7,236 bases of DNA from DASPPK01 sp964399235 (GTDB taxonomy: Archaea; Thermoproteota; Bathyarchaeia; Bathyarchaeales; Bathycorpusculaceae). The notes under the pieces were generated by a model, which saw only the letters and a list, made by a program, of their open reading frames with translations, ran no database searches and had not been told where the DNA came from. Positions 1 to 4,923 of this stretch are shown piece by piece; within the stretch, counting starts at the first letter, position 1; each line of letters begins with the position of its first letter. Location of the stretch: contig CAYNQC010000070.1 of the NCBI GenBank assembly GCA_964399235.1, positions 1 to 7,236 of the forward strand, read 5' to 3'. Position numbers and translations under genes: made by a program.

Positions 1-248
1 GTTCTAAGGCTGCATGCGCTTACCCGGGGCTCTTTCGCGGCTTGCCGCGCCCTTCTTCAGCACTCAAGCCAAGCCATTCTCCAGACGGCGTAGCATATCG
101 AACCTTACGGCAGTGTCTGTTTGACGTTTCGGTGAAACATCTGCGCAGGTTCCTAAGTCTATGCATGGTGTCATCTTGAGCTTACGCCAACGCGTGCTCA
201 TTTTCACCCTTCACTCCCCACCGGTCGATGTGGAGTTGCATCTTTTTT
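1..248. other. GC-rich, hairpin-dense non-coding segment (possible structured RNA, cut by window start)
   Basis: Seen: GC is about 55% over bases 1-240 and falls to about a third from 241 on, where a T6 run (243-248) begins. Potential hairpins: CGCGG/CCGCG with a CTTG loop (38-51); CAGAC/GTCTG (82-86 with 115-119) enclosing CGTA/TACG; GTTTC/GAAAC around 125-138; TGAGC/GCTCA plus ACGC/GCGT with a CAAC loop (177-200); ACTCC/GGAGT (213-236). Inference: this may be part of a structured RNA. Orientation is unclear. The T6 run would terminate a plus-strand RNA, but two helices keep G-U pairs only if the minus strand is transcribed, and the same T/A run reads as a TATA box on the minus strand. I looked for RNase P and SRP RNA landmark motifs and saw none. 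A truncated reading frame (3-179, plus) is the alternative. Low confidence. Confidence 0.25.
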
Positions 249-450
249 ATGGCTACAAGTAAGTAGCTAAGTTACTTCAGAAGCATTCTTCGCTGATATA
301 AGGATTACGTCATGAGAAACAGGTGCGCACAATCTAGCTTTCCAGAGTGACCTTTGACTTTCGGACGATACTGTATTATGTGATTTGAAGTATGAGGCTG
401 GAAAAGTCTCAATCGCCTGAGATGGTTCATGCGTGTAAAACACCGAAACC
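249..450. other. AT-rich intergenic stretch, no gene seen
   Basis: I see no convincing gene, tRNA or repeat here. A 61-codon minus-strand frame (267-452) begins with TTG, has no Shine-Dalgarno sequence, and its translation shows no family features. The right edge leads into the promoter of tRNA-Thr(UGU). Confidence 0.4.
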
Positions 451-467
451 AAATAGGCTTAAATTAA
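451..467 (+). promoter_or_regulatory. TATA/BRE-like promoter of tRNA-Thr(UGU)
   Basis: The element GGCTTAAATTAAG is preceded by a purine-rich stretch (GAAACCAAAT) that resembles an archaeal BRE. It lies about 40 bases upstream of the tRNA 5' end, so transcription would start around 485-490 with a short leader removed by RNase P. The same CTTAAA core precedes the other two tRNAs in the window. Confidence 0.45.
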
Positions 468-502
468 GCTTCACCAATGAAGGTAGAATTGTGAACCTCT
501 GT

Positions 503-579
503 GCCTCGATAGCTCAGCTGGTCAGAGCGATAGCCTTGTAAGCTGTAGGTCGCGGGTTCGAATCCCGCCCGAGGCTCCA
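503..579 (+). tRNA. tRNA-Thr (anticodon TGT), CCA encoded
   Basis: The 74-base cloverleaf can be folded by hand. The acceptor is GCCTCGA/CCGAGGC, the D-stem GCTC/GAGC, and the anticodon stem ATAGC/GCTGT. The anticodon loop is CTTGTAA, with anticodon TGT at 537-539, and the T-arm is GCGGG-TTCGAAT-CCCGC. The discriminator is T576 and the CCA (577-579) is encoded. It decodes the threonine codon ACA and other ACN codons by wobble. The acceptor stem has one oddity: its last pair, A7-C66, is a mismatch, whereas the other tRNA-Thr in this window has G7-C66. The T-loop has the T54-T55-C56 sequence whose position 54 is the target of the TrmY enzyme encoded just downstream. Confidence 0.95.
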
Positions 580-590
580 CTTCAAGAGGC

Positions 591-636
591 ATGCGTTATC
601 AACAAGATTCTTGCTCGAGAGCAACTGATAACTCAT
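591..636 (+). repeat. Nested inverted repeat in the tRNA-Thr/trmY gap
   Basis: Outer arms GTTATC (595-600) and GATAAC (627-632) pair perfectly. They extend by ATG/CAT (591-593 with 634-636) across one C-T mismatch. Inside, TTGCT (611-615) pairs with AGCAA (620-624) around a CGAG loop. The element fills the leader between the tRNA 3' end and the trmY start. It could be an mRNA leader structure, a processing signal or an operator. I considered an H/ACA guide RNA because an ACA lies at 641-643, but the 3' side of the internal loop is only two bases and the upper stem is short. Confidence 0.5.
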
Positions 637-668
637 AGCCACACATTACTTCTAGTCGGCGGTTTCAG

Positions 669-1229
669 ATGCGAGAATTCATCTTGTTTTCCCGCAAAGG
701 CCAGACAGACTCAAATTTCGTCAACCTCCATGATGCAGGCCGACTTGATGTTGTTCACGAATGCATCGTGGCATCATTCTTTCTCTCACATGGACTGCGG
801 AGAAATGTCGTGTTCAATGCTCTGTTGAGTGGGCCATCAAGACCGCCTTTGAACATGAGGCTTGACGGGCAGGCATTATATGACGTACGAACAGATCAGA
901 AAACATGGGAGCAGATTTTGAGAAAGATATTGTCTGGAGGGAAGCATCCGGGCATATCTTTGCAGAAAACAAGTTTTGAAGCCCTATTGAAGGAAAAGGC
1001 CAGTCATGCTACTATATTAGTGCTGGAAGAAGGTGGGAAGGATATAGAGTCTTCCGACTTAGACAAGGACTCGGTGTTTGTTCTTGGTGATCATGTTGGT
1101 CTGCCTAAGAATGTGGAAAATTTCGCGTTAAGGTATGGCCAAAAAGTCAGTCTGGGAAAGCAGCCCTATCTTGCGGCTTCATGTGTGACTATTCTTAATT
1201 ATATAATGGACAGGAAGAAGACGTGTTAG
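669..1229 (+). CDS. trmY: tRNA (pseudouridine(54)-N(1))-methyltransferase TrmY
   Basis: TrmY is an S-adenosylmethionine-dependent SPOUT-class enzyme. It methylates N1 of pseudouridine 54 in the T-loop of archaeal tRNAs, giving m1-pseudouridine in place of bacterial ribothymidine. The 186-residue length fits the family. The recognisable features are the N-terminal MREFI, GRLD (24-27), the FFLSHGLR segment (38-45), a Pro-Gly-Ile near 94-96, and the trefoil-knot SAM-binding signature VFVLGDHVG (136-144). The C-terminal helix AASCVTILNYIMD (169-181) is also typical. The ATG at 669 matches the conserved family N-terminus. There is no clear Shine-Dalgarno sequence and no strong TATA box between the tRNA and the gene, so readthrough from the tRNA-Thr promoter about 200 bases upstream is possible. 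The gene lies 89 bases after a tRNA that should be one of its substrates. Assignment is by motif recall. Confidence 0.9.
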   Translation: MREFILFSRKGQTDSNFVNLHDAGRLDVVHECIVASFFLSHGLRRNVVFNALLSGPSRPPLNMRLDGQALYDVRTDQKTWEQILRKILSGGKHPGISLQKTSFEALLKEKASHATILVLEEGGKDIESSDLDKDSVFVLGDHVGLPKNVENFALRYGQKVSLGKQPYLAASCVTILNYIMDRKKTC

Positions 1230-1255
1230 GCTTCGTCGGCTAATGTGCGGAATTC

Positions 1256-1310
1256 TCTGCTAAGCAGTTTCCACATGAAACTGGAGCGCAAATAGTAAGG
1301 ATAGAGCAGA
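1256..1310. repeat. Nested inverted repeat downstream of trmY
   Basis: CAGTTTC (1265-1271) and GAAACTG (1277-1283) form a perfect 7-bp stem with a 5-base CACAT loop. TCTGCT (1256-1261) and AGCAGA (1305-1310) can pair around it. It lies 26 bases after the trmY stop codon. No T-run follows, so it is more likely a 3' UTR structure than a classical terminator. Confidence 0.4.
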
Positions 1311-1343
1311 AGCAGAATAACAGTGATCATGATTTGAACTTAA

Positions 1344-1358
1344 CAACGCTTTAATTTG
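1344..1358 (+). promoter_or_regulatory. TATA-like promoter of the 100-residue unknown gene
   Basis: The sequence CGCTTTAATTTG contains a TATA-like element centred near 1353, about 33 bases upstream of the ATG at 1387. Transcription would start close to 1380, so the mRNA would be leaderless or nearly so. This agrees with the lack of a Shine-Dalgarno sequence. Confidence 0.45.
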
Positions 1359-1386
1359 TCGTTTTCAATTTGAGTCTCTGATTTGC

Positions 1387-1689
1387 ATGACCGAGCGAAA
1401 AGAAAAGCGTACCTCTGAAACCGGGATTGAAGTTGGCTCAGAAGACATGCCTTTCGTCATAGAACCATCTCATGTTGAAATTGGTGCTGGATACACCGTG
1501 GCAGTAAGTCATGATGAGGATGAAAGACAGGTCATCGATGTGAAGACTTATGGTCAAGTTGATTTTGCCCATCTGCGAAGAGAAATAGCACGCGCCTTTC
1601 CAGACGCGGAGATTCGAAGATTCAATCAGTCACATTCGGTAACAGTTGTGAAATCTGAGAAGAAGAAAAACAAGGGCAAAAGAAAATAG
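1387..1689 (+). CDS. Small uncharacterised protein with a lysine-rich tail
   Basis: I do not recognise this 100-residue protein. It has no signal peptide, transmembrane segment or cysteine. The first 20 residues are charged and probably disordered. Residues 22-88 look like a compact alternating strand-helix-strand unit: a valine-rich strand near 36-41, a second near 49-54, a helix at 59-71 (DFAHLRREIARAF), and a last strand at 84-89. Residues 91-100 are almost all lysine, arginine, asparagine and glycine, which suggests contact with nucleic acid or the ribosome, but this is inference only. The ATG start fits the TATA box 33 bases upstream (leaderless style). It is separated from trmY by 157 bases, so it is probably a separate transcript. 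Its base composition and charged, well-formed translation support a real gene. Confidence 0.75.
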   Translation: MTERKEKRTSETGIEVGSEDMPFVIEPSHVEIGAGYTVAVSHDEDERQVIDVKTYGQVDFAHLRREIARAFPDAEIRRFNQSHSVTVVKSEKKKNKGKRK

Positions 1690-1698
1690 AGAGCAAAT

Positions 1699-1730
1699 TC
1701 TCGCCCAAAATTCTGAAAGCAGAAACGAGA
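1699..1730 (+). repeat. Nested hairpin just after the 100-residue gene
   Basis: TTCTG (1711-1715) and CAGAA (1720-1724) pair around an AAAG tetraloop, and TCTCG (1699-1703) pairs with CGAGA (1726-1730) outside it. It starts 10 bases after the stop codon. There is no following T-run. It may stabilise the mRNA 3' end. Confidence 0.4.
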
Positions 1731-1773
1731 TAGAAATAAGAGCACAACGGCTCCGATAAAAGTATTGTCTCAA

Positions 1774-1823
1774 CTAGCGCAAAATGTACCATGTATTTGA
1801 CATTTTTGCAGTTCTGAAGCTAG
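1774..1823. repeat. Nested inverted repeat upstream of the MFS gene
   Basis: AAAATGT (1781-1787) and ACATTTT (1800-1806) are perfect arms around a 12-base loop. GC/GC extends the stem with one bulged T at 1807, and CTAGC (1774-1778) pairs with GCTAG (1819-1823) outside. The element lies about 45-90 bases upstream of the TATA box of the transporter gene. It could be a regulator-binding site or a small RNA. Confidence 0.5.
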
Positions 1824-1864
1824 CCAGTGGAAAGAGCATTTTCGAGCAAGTGATAGCGCGATTG

Positions 1865-1874
1865 GTTTTTAAGG
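1865..1874 (+). promoter_or_regulatory. TATA box of the MFS transporter gene
   Basis: GTTTTTAAGG is a good archaeal TATA-like box about 50 bases upstream of the GTG start at 1920. It predicts a transcription start near 1895 and a leader of about 25 bases. No Shine-Dalgarno sequence is visible in that leader. Confidence 0.5.
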
Positions 1875-1919
1875 CGACGCTTCTTTCTTATTGGAAATCT
1901 AAGTAACAATATTCGCAGC

Positions 1920-3176
1920 GTGAAGAGTACGGTTCAAAAGAAAAGGAAAGAAAAACAAATCGATAACGAAGTGGATCTTCAACCTCTTTACACCCGATCT
2001 GTAGTCAACTCTTTCAGCAGCGGAATGGTCAACCCGTTCACTGGGGCATACGCAGTGAAGCTGGGAGCCTCTTCTTCAGATATGGGCTGGTTTCAATCTT
2101 CAACTAACCTCTCGAACAATTTGATGCAGGTTTTCTGGGGCAGACTGAGCGACAGAATCAAACGCAGAATCCCCTTCATTGTATTTGGCACTACAATTCT
2201 GTCGGCTCTCTGGATTCCAATGATATTCGTGGCCAACGCCACCCAACTCATTATCCTGCTTGCAGTTCAAGCACTGGTTGGTTCGATGGCGACACCCGCA
2301 TGGACTGCACTCATAGGCGATTTGGTGCCTTCGCTCAAACTCGGAAGAGCAAATGCCTCGATCAACTTATGGTCTGCGGTTGGAAGCGTTGCGGCAACCC
2401 TGTTGGCAGGATTTTTGATGATTGCAGTGGGCGGGTCGATTCACCAGATTTTCTTCATACCGCTAATAGTTGCGGCTGTCTGTGGAATCGCGTCGTCACT
2501 GGTCATGTTTAAAATAAAGGAGAAAAAGAATGGCGAAAAATTGAACCTGAGAGAAAATCTGACATCAGACATAGTGAAGGTCGTGTCGCATGCGAAAAAG
2601 ACCCCTCGTTTTATGAAATACTGCTATGTGGATGGGACGGTTCAGTTCTTCATGTCCATTTCGTGGCCCCTTTTTTCGATTACTGAAATCAGAGTCCTAA
2701 ATGCGTCGATGCTGCAGCTCGCGTTCTTGTCAATTGGGCAGACAGTGGTGCGCATTGTCTTTCAAGGTTGGGCAGGACGGCTGGCTGACTCTGTTGGCAG
2801 AAAACCCTTGTTGATCTTCTTCAGATTTGGTCTTGTGACAGTGCCTCTTGCCTATGCATTGGTGCGCGATGTCAACACTCTGATAATTGTCAGTCTTTTC
2901 TGGGGGTTTGTTAACGCCCTCGGCGGTGCGTCTGCGACAGCGTACATCTTGGACGTGTCGCCTGAGGAAAGCCGGGGCAGTTTCATAGCAATGTACAATC
3001 TTATTGTCGGAGGAATAACTTTCATAGGCTCGCTAATAGGTGGCTATCTTTCAGATTTCACGATAGGCATGTTTGGGCTTGTAGTCGGGTTGCAGATTGT
3101 TTACCTTGTCTCAATTCTGGGAAGAACAGTGGGTGCGGCATTACACACAACTTTAGTGGAGACCCTGAAAAGATAG
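1920..3176 (+). CDS. Major facilitator superfamily (MFS) transporter
   Basis: A 418-residue integral membrane protein of normal MFS length, with about twelve hydrophobic segments in two halves. A charged loop (about 199-232) separates the halves. The MFS motif A appears twice, as expected from the internal duplication: GRLSDRIKRR at 74-83 between TM2 and TM3, and GRLADSVGRK at 286-295 between TM8 and TM9. The loop DVSPEESRG (345-353) before TM11 is also typical. MFS proteins are secondary carriers that use ion gradients to move small solutes. The substrate cannot be read from the sequence; an efflux or drug-type carrier is possible. The first 18 residues are highly charged and cytoplasmic. 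The start is GTG at 1920, in agreement with the TATA box at 1865. The gene converges with thiL, with 11 bases between the two stop codons. Confidence 0.9.
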   Translation: MKSTVQKKRKEKQIDNEVDLQPLYTRSVVNSFSSGMVNPFTGAYAVKLGASSSDMGWFQSSTNLSNNLMQVFWGRLSDRIKRRIPFIVFGTTILSALWIPMIFVANATQLIILLAVQALVGSMATPAWTALIGDLVPSLKLGRANASINLWSAVGSVAATLLAGFLMIAVGGSIHQIFFIPLIVAAVCGIASSLVMFKIKEKKNGEKLNLRENLTSDIVKVVSHAKKTPRFMKYCYVDGTVQFFMSISWPLFSITEIRVLNASMLQLAFLSIGQTVVRIVFQGWAGRLADSVGRKPLLIFFRFGLVTVPLAYALVRDVNTLIIVSLFWGFVNALGGASATAYILDVSPEESRGSFIAMYNLIVGGITFIGSLIGGYLSDFTIGMFGLVVGLQIVYLVSILGRTVGAALHTTLVETLKR

Positions 3177-3187
3177 AGAAGCCTTCT

Positions 3188-4192
3188 TCATTTCTTAAAG
3201 TGTTCATATCCTTTTGAGGGTATTTCTGTCATCTTTCCAGAAGTCTCAAATACGATGCTTGTGCCGCTCGTCACTTCTCCTATCCGAAGAAGACTTCCTC
3301 CCGTTCTCTTGACAGCCGTCTCGGCTTTCCGCCACATTTCAGATTTCACGGTCAGCACAAGTTCGTATTCTTCCCCGCCATAAAGGGCTAATGTTGCAGG
3401 ATCGATTTTATTGGCGGATGCAAATCTTTGGGCTTCAACTGCTATCGGCAGTTTTTCCAAGGACATGCCGACACCACTTGCTCTCGCAAGTTCATGGAGA
3501 CTCCACGCTAAACCATCGCTTGAATCAATTGCGGCGGTGACACTCTTTGTCTGACAGAGGGTCAATCCTTCTTTGAGCCGCGCGTTGGGCATCAATACTG
3601 AATTGACCAGAACTTCCTTGATCTCGTCCGCCGCTTCAAATTTCCGGATAAGGATTCTCAGTCCCGCAGAAGTTTTGCCGAAAGCCCCTGTTACTGCAAC
3701 AATGTCCCCTGGTTTTGCCCCATTCCGCAGCATCAGCGTCTCTTTTTCAGCCATGCCAAACATTGCAATCGCGATCACTAGATCTGAGGCCTCGCCTGTG
3801 TCCCCACCAATTATGTATGCACCGTATTGCCGTGCTCCAGCATTCAAGCCTTCTCCAATTTGCTCTATGTCTCTTTCATCATAACTCTCAGGCAGACCAA
3901 GAGAAACAAGTGCAGATATTGGTTGAACGCCCTTAGCCGCAAAATCGCTGACGTTCATGACCACGGCTTTTCGGGCGGCTTGCCAAAGGGTCATGCTCTT
4001 TGGAACGTCAGTCTTGCCCACAAGCATATCGGTCTTAAGAACAACCAGATTTCCCTTCGCTATTTCGTAGGCAGCCACATCATCGTTGAAGGGAATTGGC
4101 GTCCTCGGCATCGGATCCAACCGACTCTGAATGAGTTCTATTATTCGACGCTCTCCAAGGCGCTTAAGGTCTTTCAATTCGAATCTCCGCAA
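3188..4192 (-). CDS. thiL: Thiamine-monophosphate kinase ThiL
   Basis: ThiL phosphorylates thiamine monophosphate with ATP to thiamine diphosphate, the last step of cofactor synthesis. It belongs to the PurM/AIR synthase-like fold. Residue numbers are from the TTG at 4192. NDDVA (36-40) stands for the family's GDDAA metal-binding loop. TDMLVGKTDVP (54-64) replaces the bacterial TDMLVEGVHF, a form I associate with archaeal ThiL. AVVMNVSDFAAKG (76-88), GGDT (129-132), AVTGAFG (166-172), DSSDG (223-227) and GGEEYEL (272-278) complete the signature. The length of 334 is normal. Start choice is uncertain. TTG at 4192 is the furthest possible, since an in-frame TGA lies 9 bases upstream. However, the TATA box at 4201-4212 would put transcription start near 4180, which favours the TTG at codon 6 (4177). 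No TPP riboswitch is seen upstream. Confidence 0.92.
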   Translation of the reverse strand: MRRFELKDLKRLGERRIIELIQSRLDPMPRTPIPFNDDVAAYEIAKGNLVVLKTDMLVGKTDVPKSMTLWQAARKAVVMNVSDFAAKGVQPISALVSLGLPESYDERDIEQIGEGLNAGARQYGAYIIGGDTGEASDLVIAIAMFGMAEKETLMLRNGAKPGDIVAVTGAFGKTSAGLRILIRKFEAADEIKEVLVNSVLMPNARLKEGLTLCQTKSVTAAIDSSDGLAWSLHELARASGVGMSLEKLPIAVEAQRFASANKIDPATLALYGGEEYELVLTVKSEMWRKAETAVKRTGGSLLRIGEVTSGTSIVFETSGKMTEIPSKGYEHFKK

Positions 4193-4200
4193 TCGTTTTC

Positions 4201-4212
4201 ATTTCTTAAAGG
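4201..4212 (-). promoter_or_regulatory. TATA box of thiL (minus strand)
   Basis: On the minus strand the sequence reads CCTTTAAGAAAT, a good archaeal TATA-like box. With the usual 25-27 base spacing it predicts transcription start around 4180. That falls after the furthest upstream TTG (4192) but just before the TTG at codon 6 (4177), which implies a nearly leaderless mRNA. Confidence 0.45.
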
Positions 4213-4232
4213 ACTGACAGAGACTAAGAAAT
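4201..4232. repeat. Perfect 8-bp inverted repeat overlapping the thiL promoter
   Basis: ATTTCTTA (4201-4208) and TAAGAAAT (4225-4232) are exact inverted copies separated by 16 bases. The left arm overlaps the thiL TATA box. The arrangement would suit a repressor operator, but no regulator gene lies in the window. Confidence 0.45.
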
Positions 4233-4283
4233 CCCTATGTTGAGCAATGCTTGAAGTGTCCATAAGTCGTTCAATGACTATTT

Positions 4284-4301
4284 CCGAACGTCTTAAAAAT
4301 A
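4284..4301 (+). promoter_or_regulatory. TATA/BRE-like promoter of tRNA-Thr(CGU)
   Basis: CCGAACG followed by TCTTAAAAATA resembles a BRE plus TATA box. It is centred about 31 bases upstream of the tRNA 5' end (4327), so transcription would start within a few bases of the mature tRNA. Confidence 0.5.
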
Positions 4302-4326
4302 AGGGTTCCTCTGAAGTAAGCACACG

Positions 4327-4400
4327 GCCTCGGTAGCTCAGCTCGGTAGAGCGGCGGTCTCGTAAACCGCAGGCCCCGGGTTCAAAGCCCGGCCGAGGCT
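4327..4400 (+). tRNA. tRNA-Thr (anticodon CGT), CCA not encoded
   Basis: A full 74-base cloverleaf. The acceptor is GCCTCGG/CCGAGGC with all seven pairs, the D-stem GCTC/GAGC, and the anticodon stem GCGGT/ACCGC. The anticodon loop is CTCGTAA, with anticodon CGT at 4361-4363, and the T-arm is CCGGG-TTCAAAG-CCCGG. The discriminator is T4400. The genomic 3' sequence is CCT, so CCA must be added by the CCA-adding enzyme, unlike the tRNA-Thr at 503. It reads the threonine codon ACG. The shared acceptor GCCTCG and T discriminator agree with threonine identity in both genes. Confidence 0.96.
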
Positions 4401-4421
4401 CCTTAAACTTGCCCATCTGTA

Positions 4422-4426
4422 TTTTT
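4422..4426 (+). terminator. T-run terminator after tRNA-Thr(CGU)
   Basis: A T5 run within TATTTTTGTT lies about 20 bases after the tRNA 3' end. Archaeal RNA polymerase commonly stops at such oligo-T tracts without a hairpin. Confidence 0.4.
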
Positions 4427-4445
4427 GTTCGACATATACACAGTA

Positions 4446-4460
4446 ACATTTATTAAATAT
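4446..4460 (+). promoter_or_regulatory. TATA-like AT-rich promoter of the zinc-finger gene
   Basis: TTTATTAAATATTAATATT is an AT-rich stretch containing a TATA-like core near 4454. Transcription would start near 4480, giving a short leader that includes GAGGT (4482-4486). This is a good match to the archaeal anti-Shine-Dalgarno sequence, 10 bases before the ATG. Confidence 0.45.
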
Positions 4461-4496
4461 TAATATTAACGATATGTAGAAGAGGTCTGTGAACAA

Positions 4497-4847
4497 ATGA
4501 ACATGTCATCATTACACCTCCGTGGTGGGTCCAAGCTAAAATGCCCATATGATGGATGCGGCAAAGCGTTTGAAAGGCCGACCATCCTCACAGACCCTTC
4601 CACACTGCCCAGAAAGACTTTTTATGCATGCCCTCATTGTATGTCAAAAATAGACCTGCAAGTTGAAAATCTGAAGATCACCAATGTAAAGGCAATGGAA
4701 TACGGCAGGGTCTTCGACTCGCCTGCAAAATGCGCCCATTACTCTGGCTTTGTGGATGCCATATCATTCGACATGACGGTGCCTGACGACTGCCTGGTGT
4801 GTCCGAAGATTCTCCAGTGTGGAATTAAGAAACGTAGACACATCTGA
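4497..4847 (+). CDS. Small protein with two cysteine clusters (zinc-ribbon-like)
   Basis: A 116-residue soluble protein with nine cysteines placed in two groups. The first is C16 and C21 (CPYDGC) with C45 and C48 (CPHC), a classic four-cysteine zinc-ribbon or treble-clef arrangement. The second is C79 with H81, then C99 and C102 (CLVC), and C108, close to the C-terminus. It may bind a second zinc or an iron-sulfur group. The pattern C.HY.G (79-84) plus CL.CPKILQC (99-108) is one I associate with uncharacterised small archaeal zinc-finger proteins, but I cannot name a family. The function could be nucleic-acid binding or transcription regulation; this is inference. Start: ATG at 4497 has GAGGT 10 bases upstream, the best Shine-Dalgarno in the window; the ATG at 4503 is an alternative. 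It has its own promoter and lies in the same direction as the tRNA upstream. Confidence 0.85.
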   Translation: MNMSSLHLRGGSKLKCPYDGCGKAFERPTILTDPSTLPRKTFYACPHCMSKIDLQVENLKITNVKAMEYGRVFDSPAKCAHYSGFVDAISFDMTVPDDCLVCPKILQCGIKKRRHI

Positions 4848-4872
4848 CAGTTAACTCCATGTATGTGCAAAG

Positions 4873-4880
4873 TTCTTTTT
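4873..4880 (+). terminator. T-rich run after the zinc-finger gene
   Basis: TTCTTTTT begins about 25 bases after the stop codon, with no strong hairpin before it. This is a plausible oligo-T terminator, separating the gene from the peptidase gene that follows. Confidence 0.35.
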
Positions 4881-4887
4881 CGCCAAG

Positions 4888-4897
4888 CATAAATGCT
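4888..4897 (+). promoter_or_regulatory. TATA box of the M28 peptidase gene
   Basis: GCATAAATGC contains a TATA-like core centred at 4892. It predicts transcription start near 4918, after the TTG at 4915 but before the ATG at 4924. This supports the ATG as the start, with a near-leaderless mRNA. Confidence 0.45.
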
Positions 4898-4923
4898 GGG
4901 AATATTGCACTACTTTGAGGACT

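Noticed and set aside
3..179. Plus-strand frame open from the window edge, possibly the end of an upstream protein
   Set aside because: The translation is rich in Arg, Ser, Cys and Pro without recognisable motifs, and the segment is hairpin-dense. It cannot be excluded without upstream sequence.
64..201. 45-codon minus-strand frame with an ATG start
   Set aside because: It is short, has no clear ribosome site or homology features, and overlaps the hairpin-rich segment.
1..248. RNase P RNA or SRP RNA
   Set aside because: The conserved RNase P CR-I and CR-V sequences and the SRP helix 8 motif were not found on either strand in the part that is visible.
267..452. 61-codon minus-strand reading frame
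   Set aside because: It starts with TTG, has no Shine-Dalgarno or family features, and lies in AT-rich intergenic DNA.
591..645. H/ACA guide RNA (lower stem, internal loop, ACA box)
   Set aside because: The 3' side of the internal loop is only two bases and the upper stem is 5 bp with no kink-turn or kink-loop, so it could not guide a target.
3573..4243. Plus-strand reading frames opposite thiL
   Set aside because: They are shadows of thiL; the minus-strand protein has all family motifs.
4193..4280. TPP riboswitch ahead of thiL
   Set aside because: The conserved CUGAGA and related core segments are not present on the minus strand.
4174..4449. 91-codon minus-strand reading frame across tRNA-Thr(CGU)
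   Set aside because: Its segment GFEPGACGLRDRRSTELSYR is the well-known false translation of the antisense of a tRNA gene.
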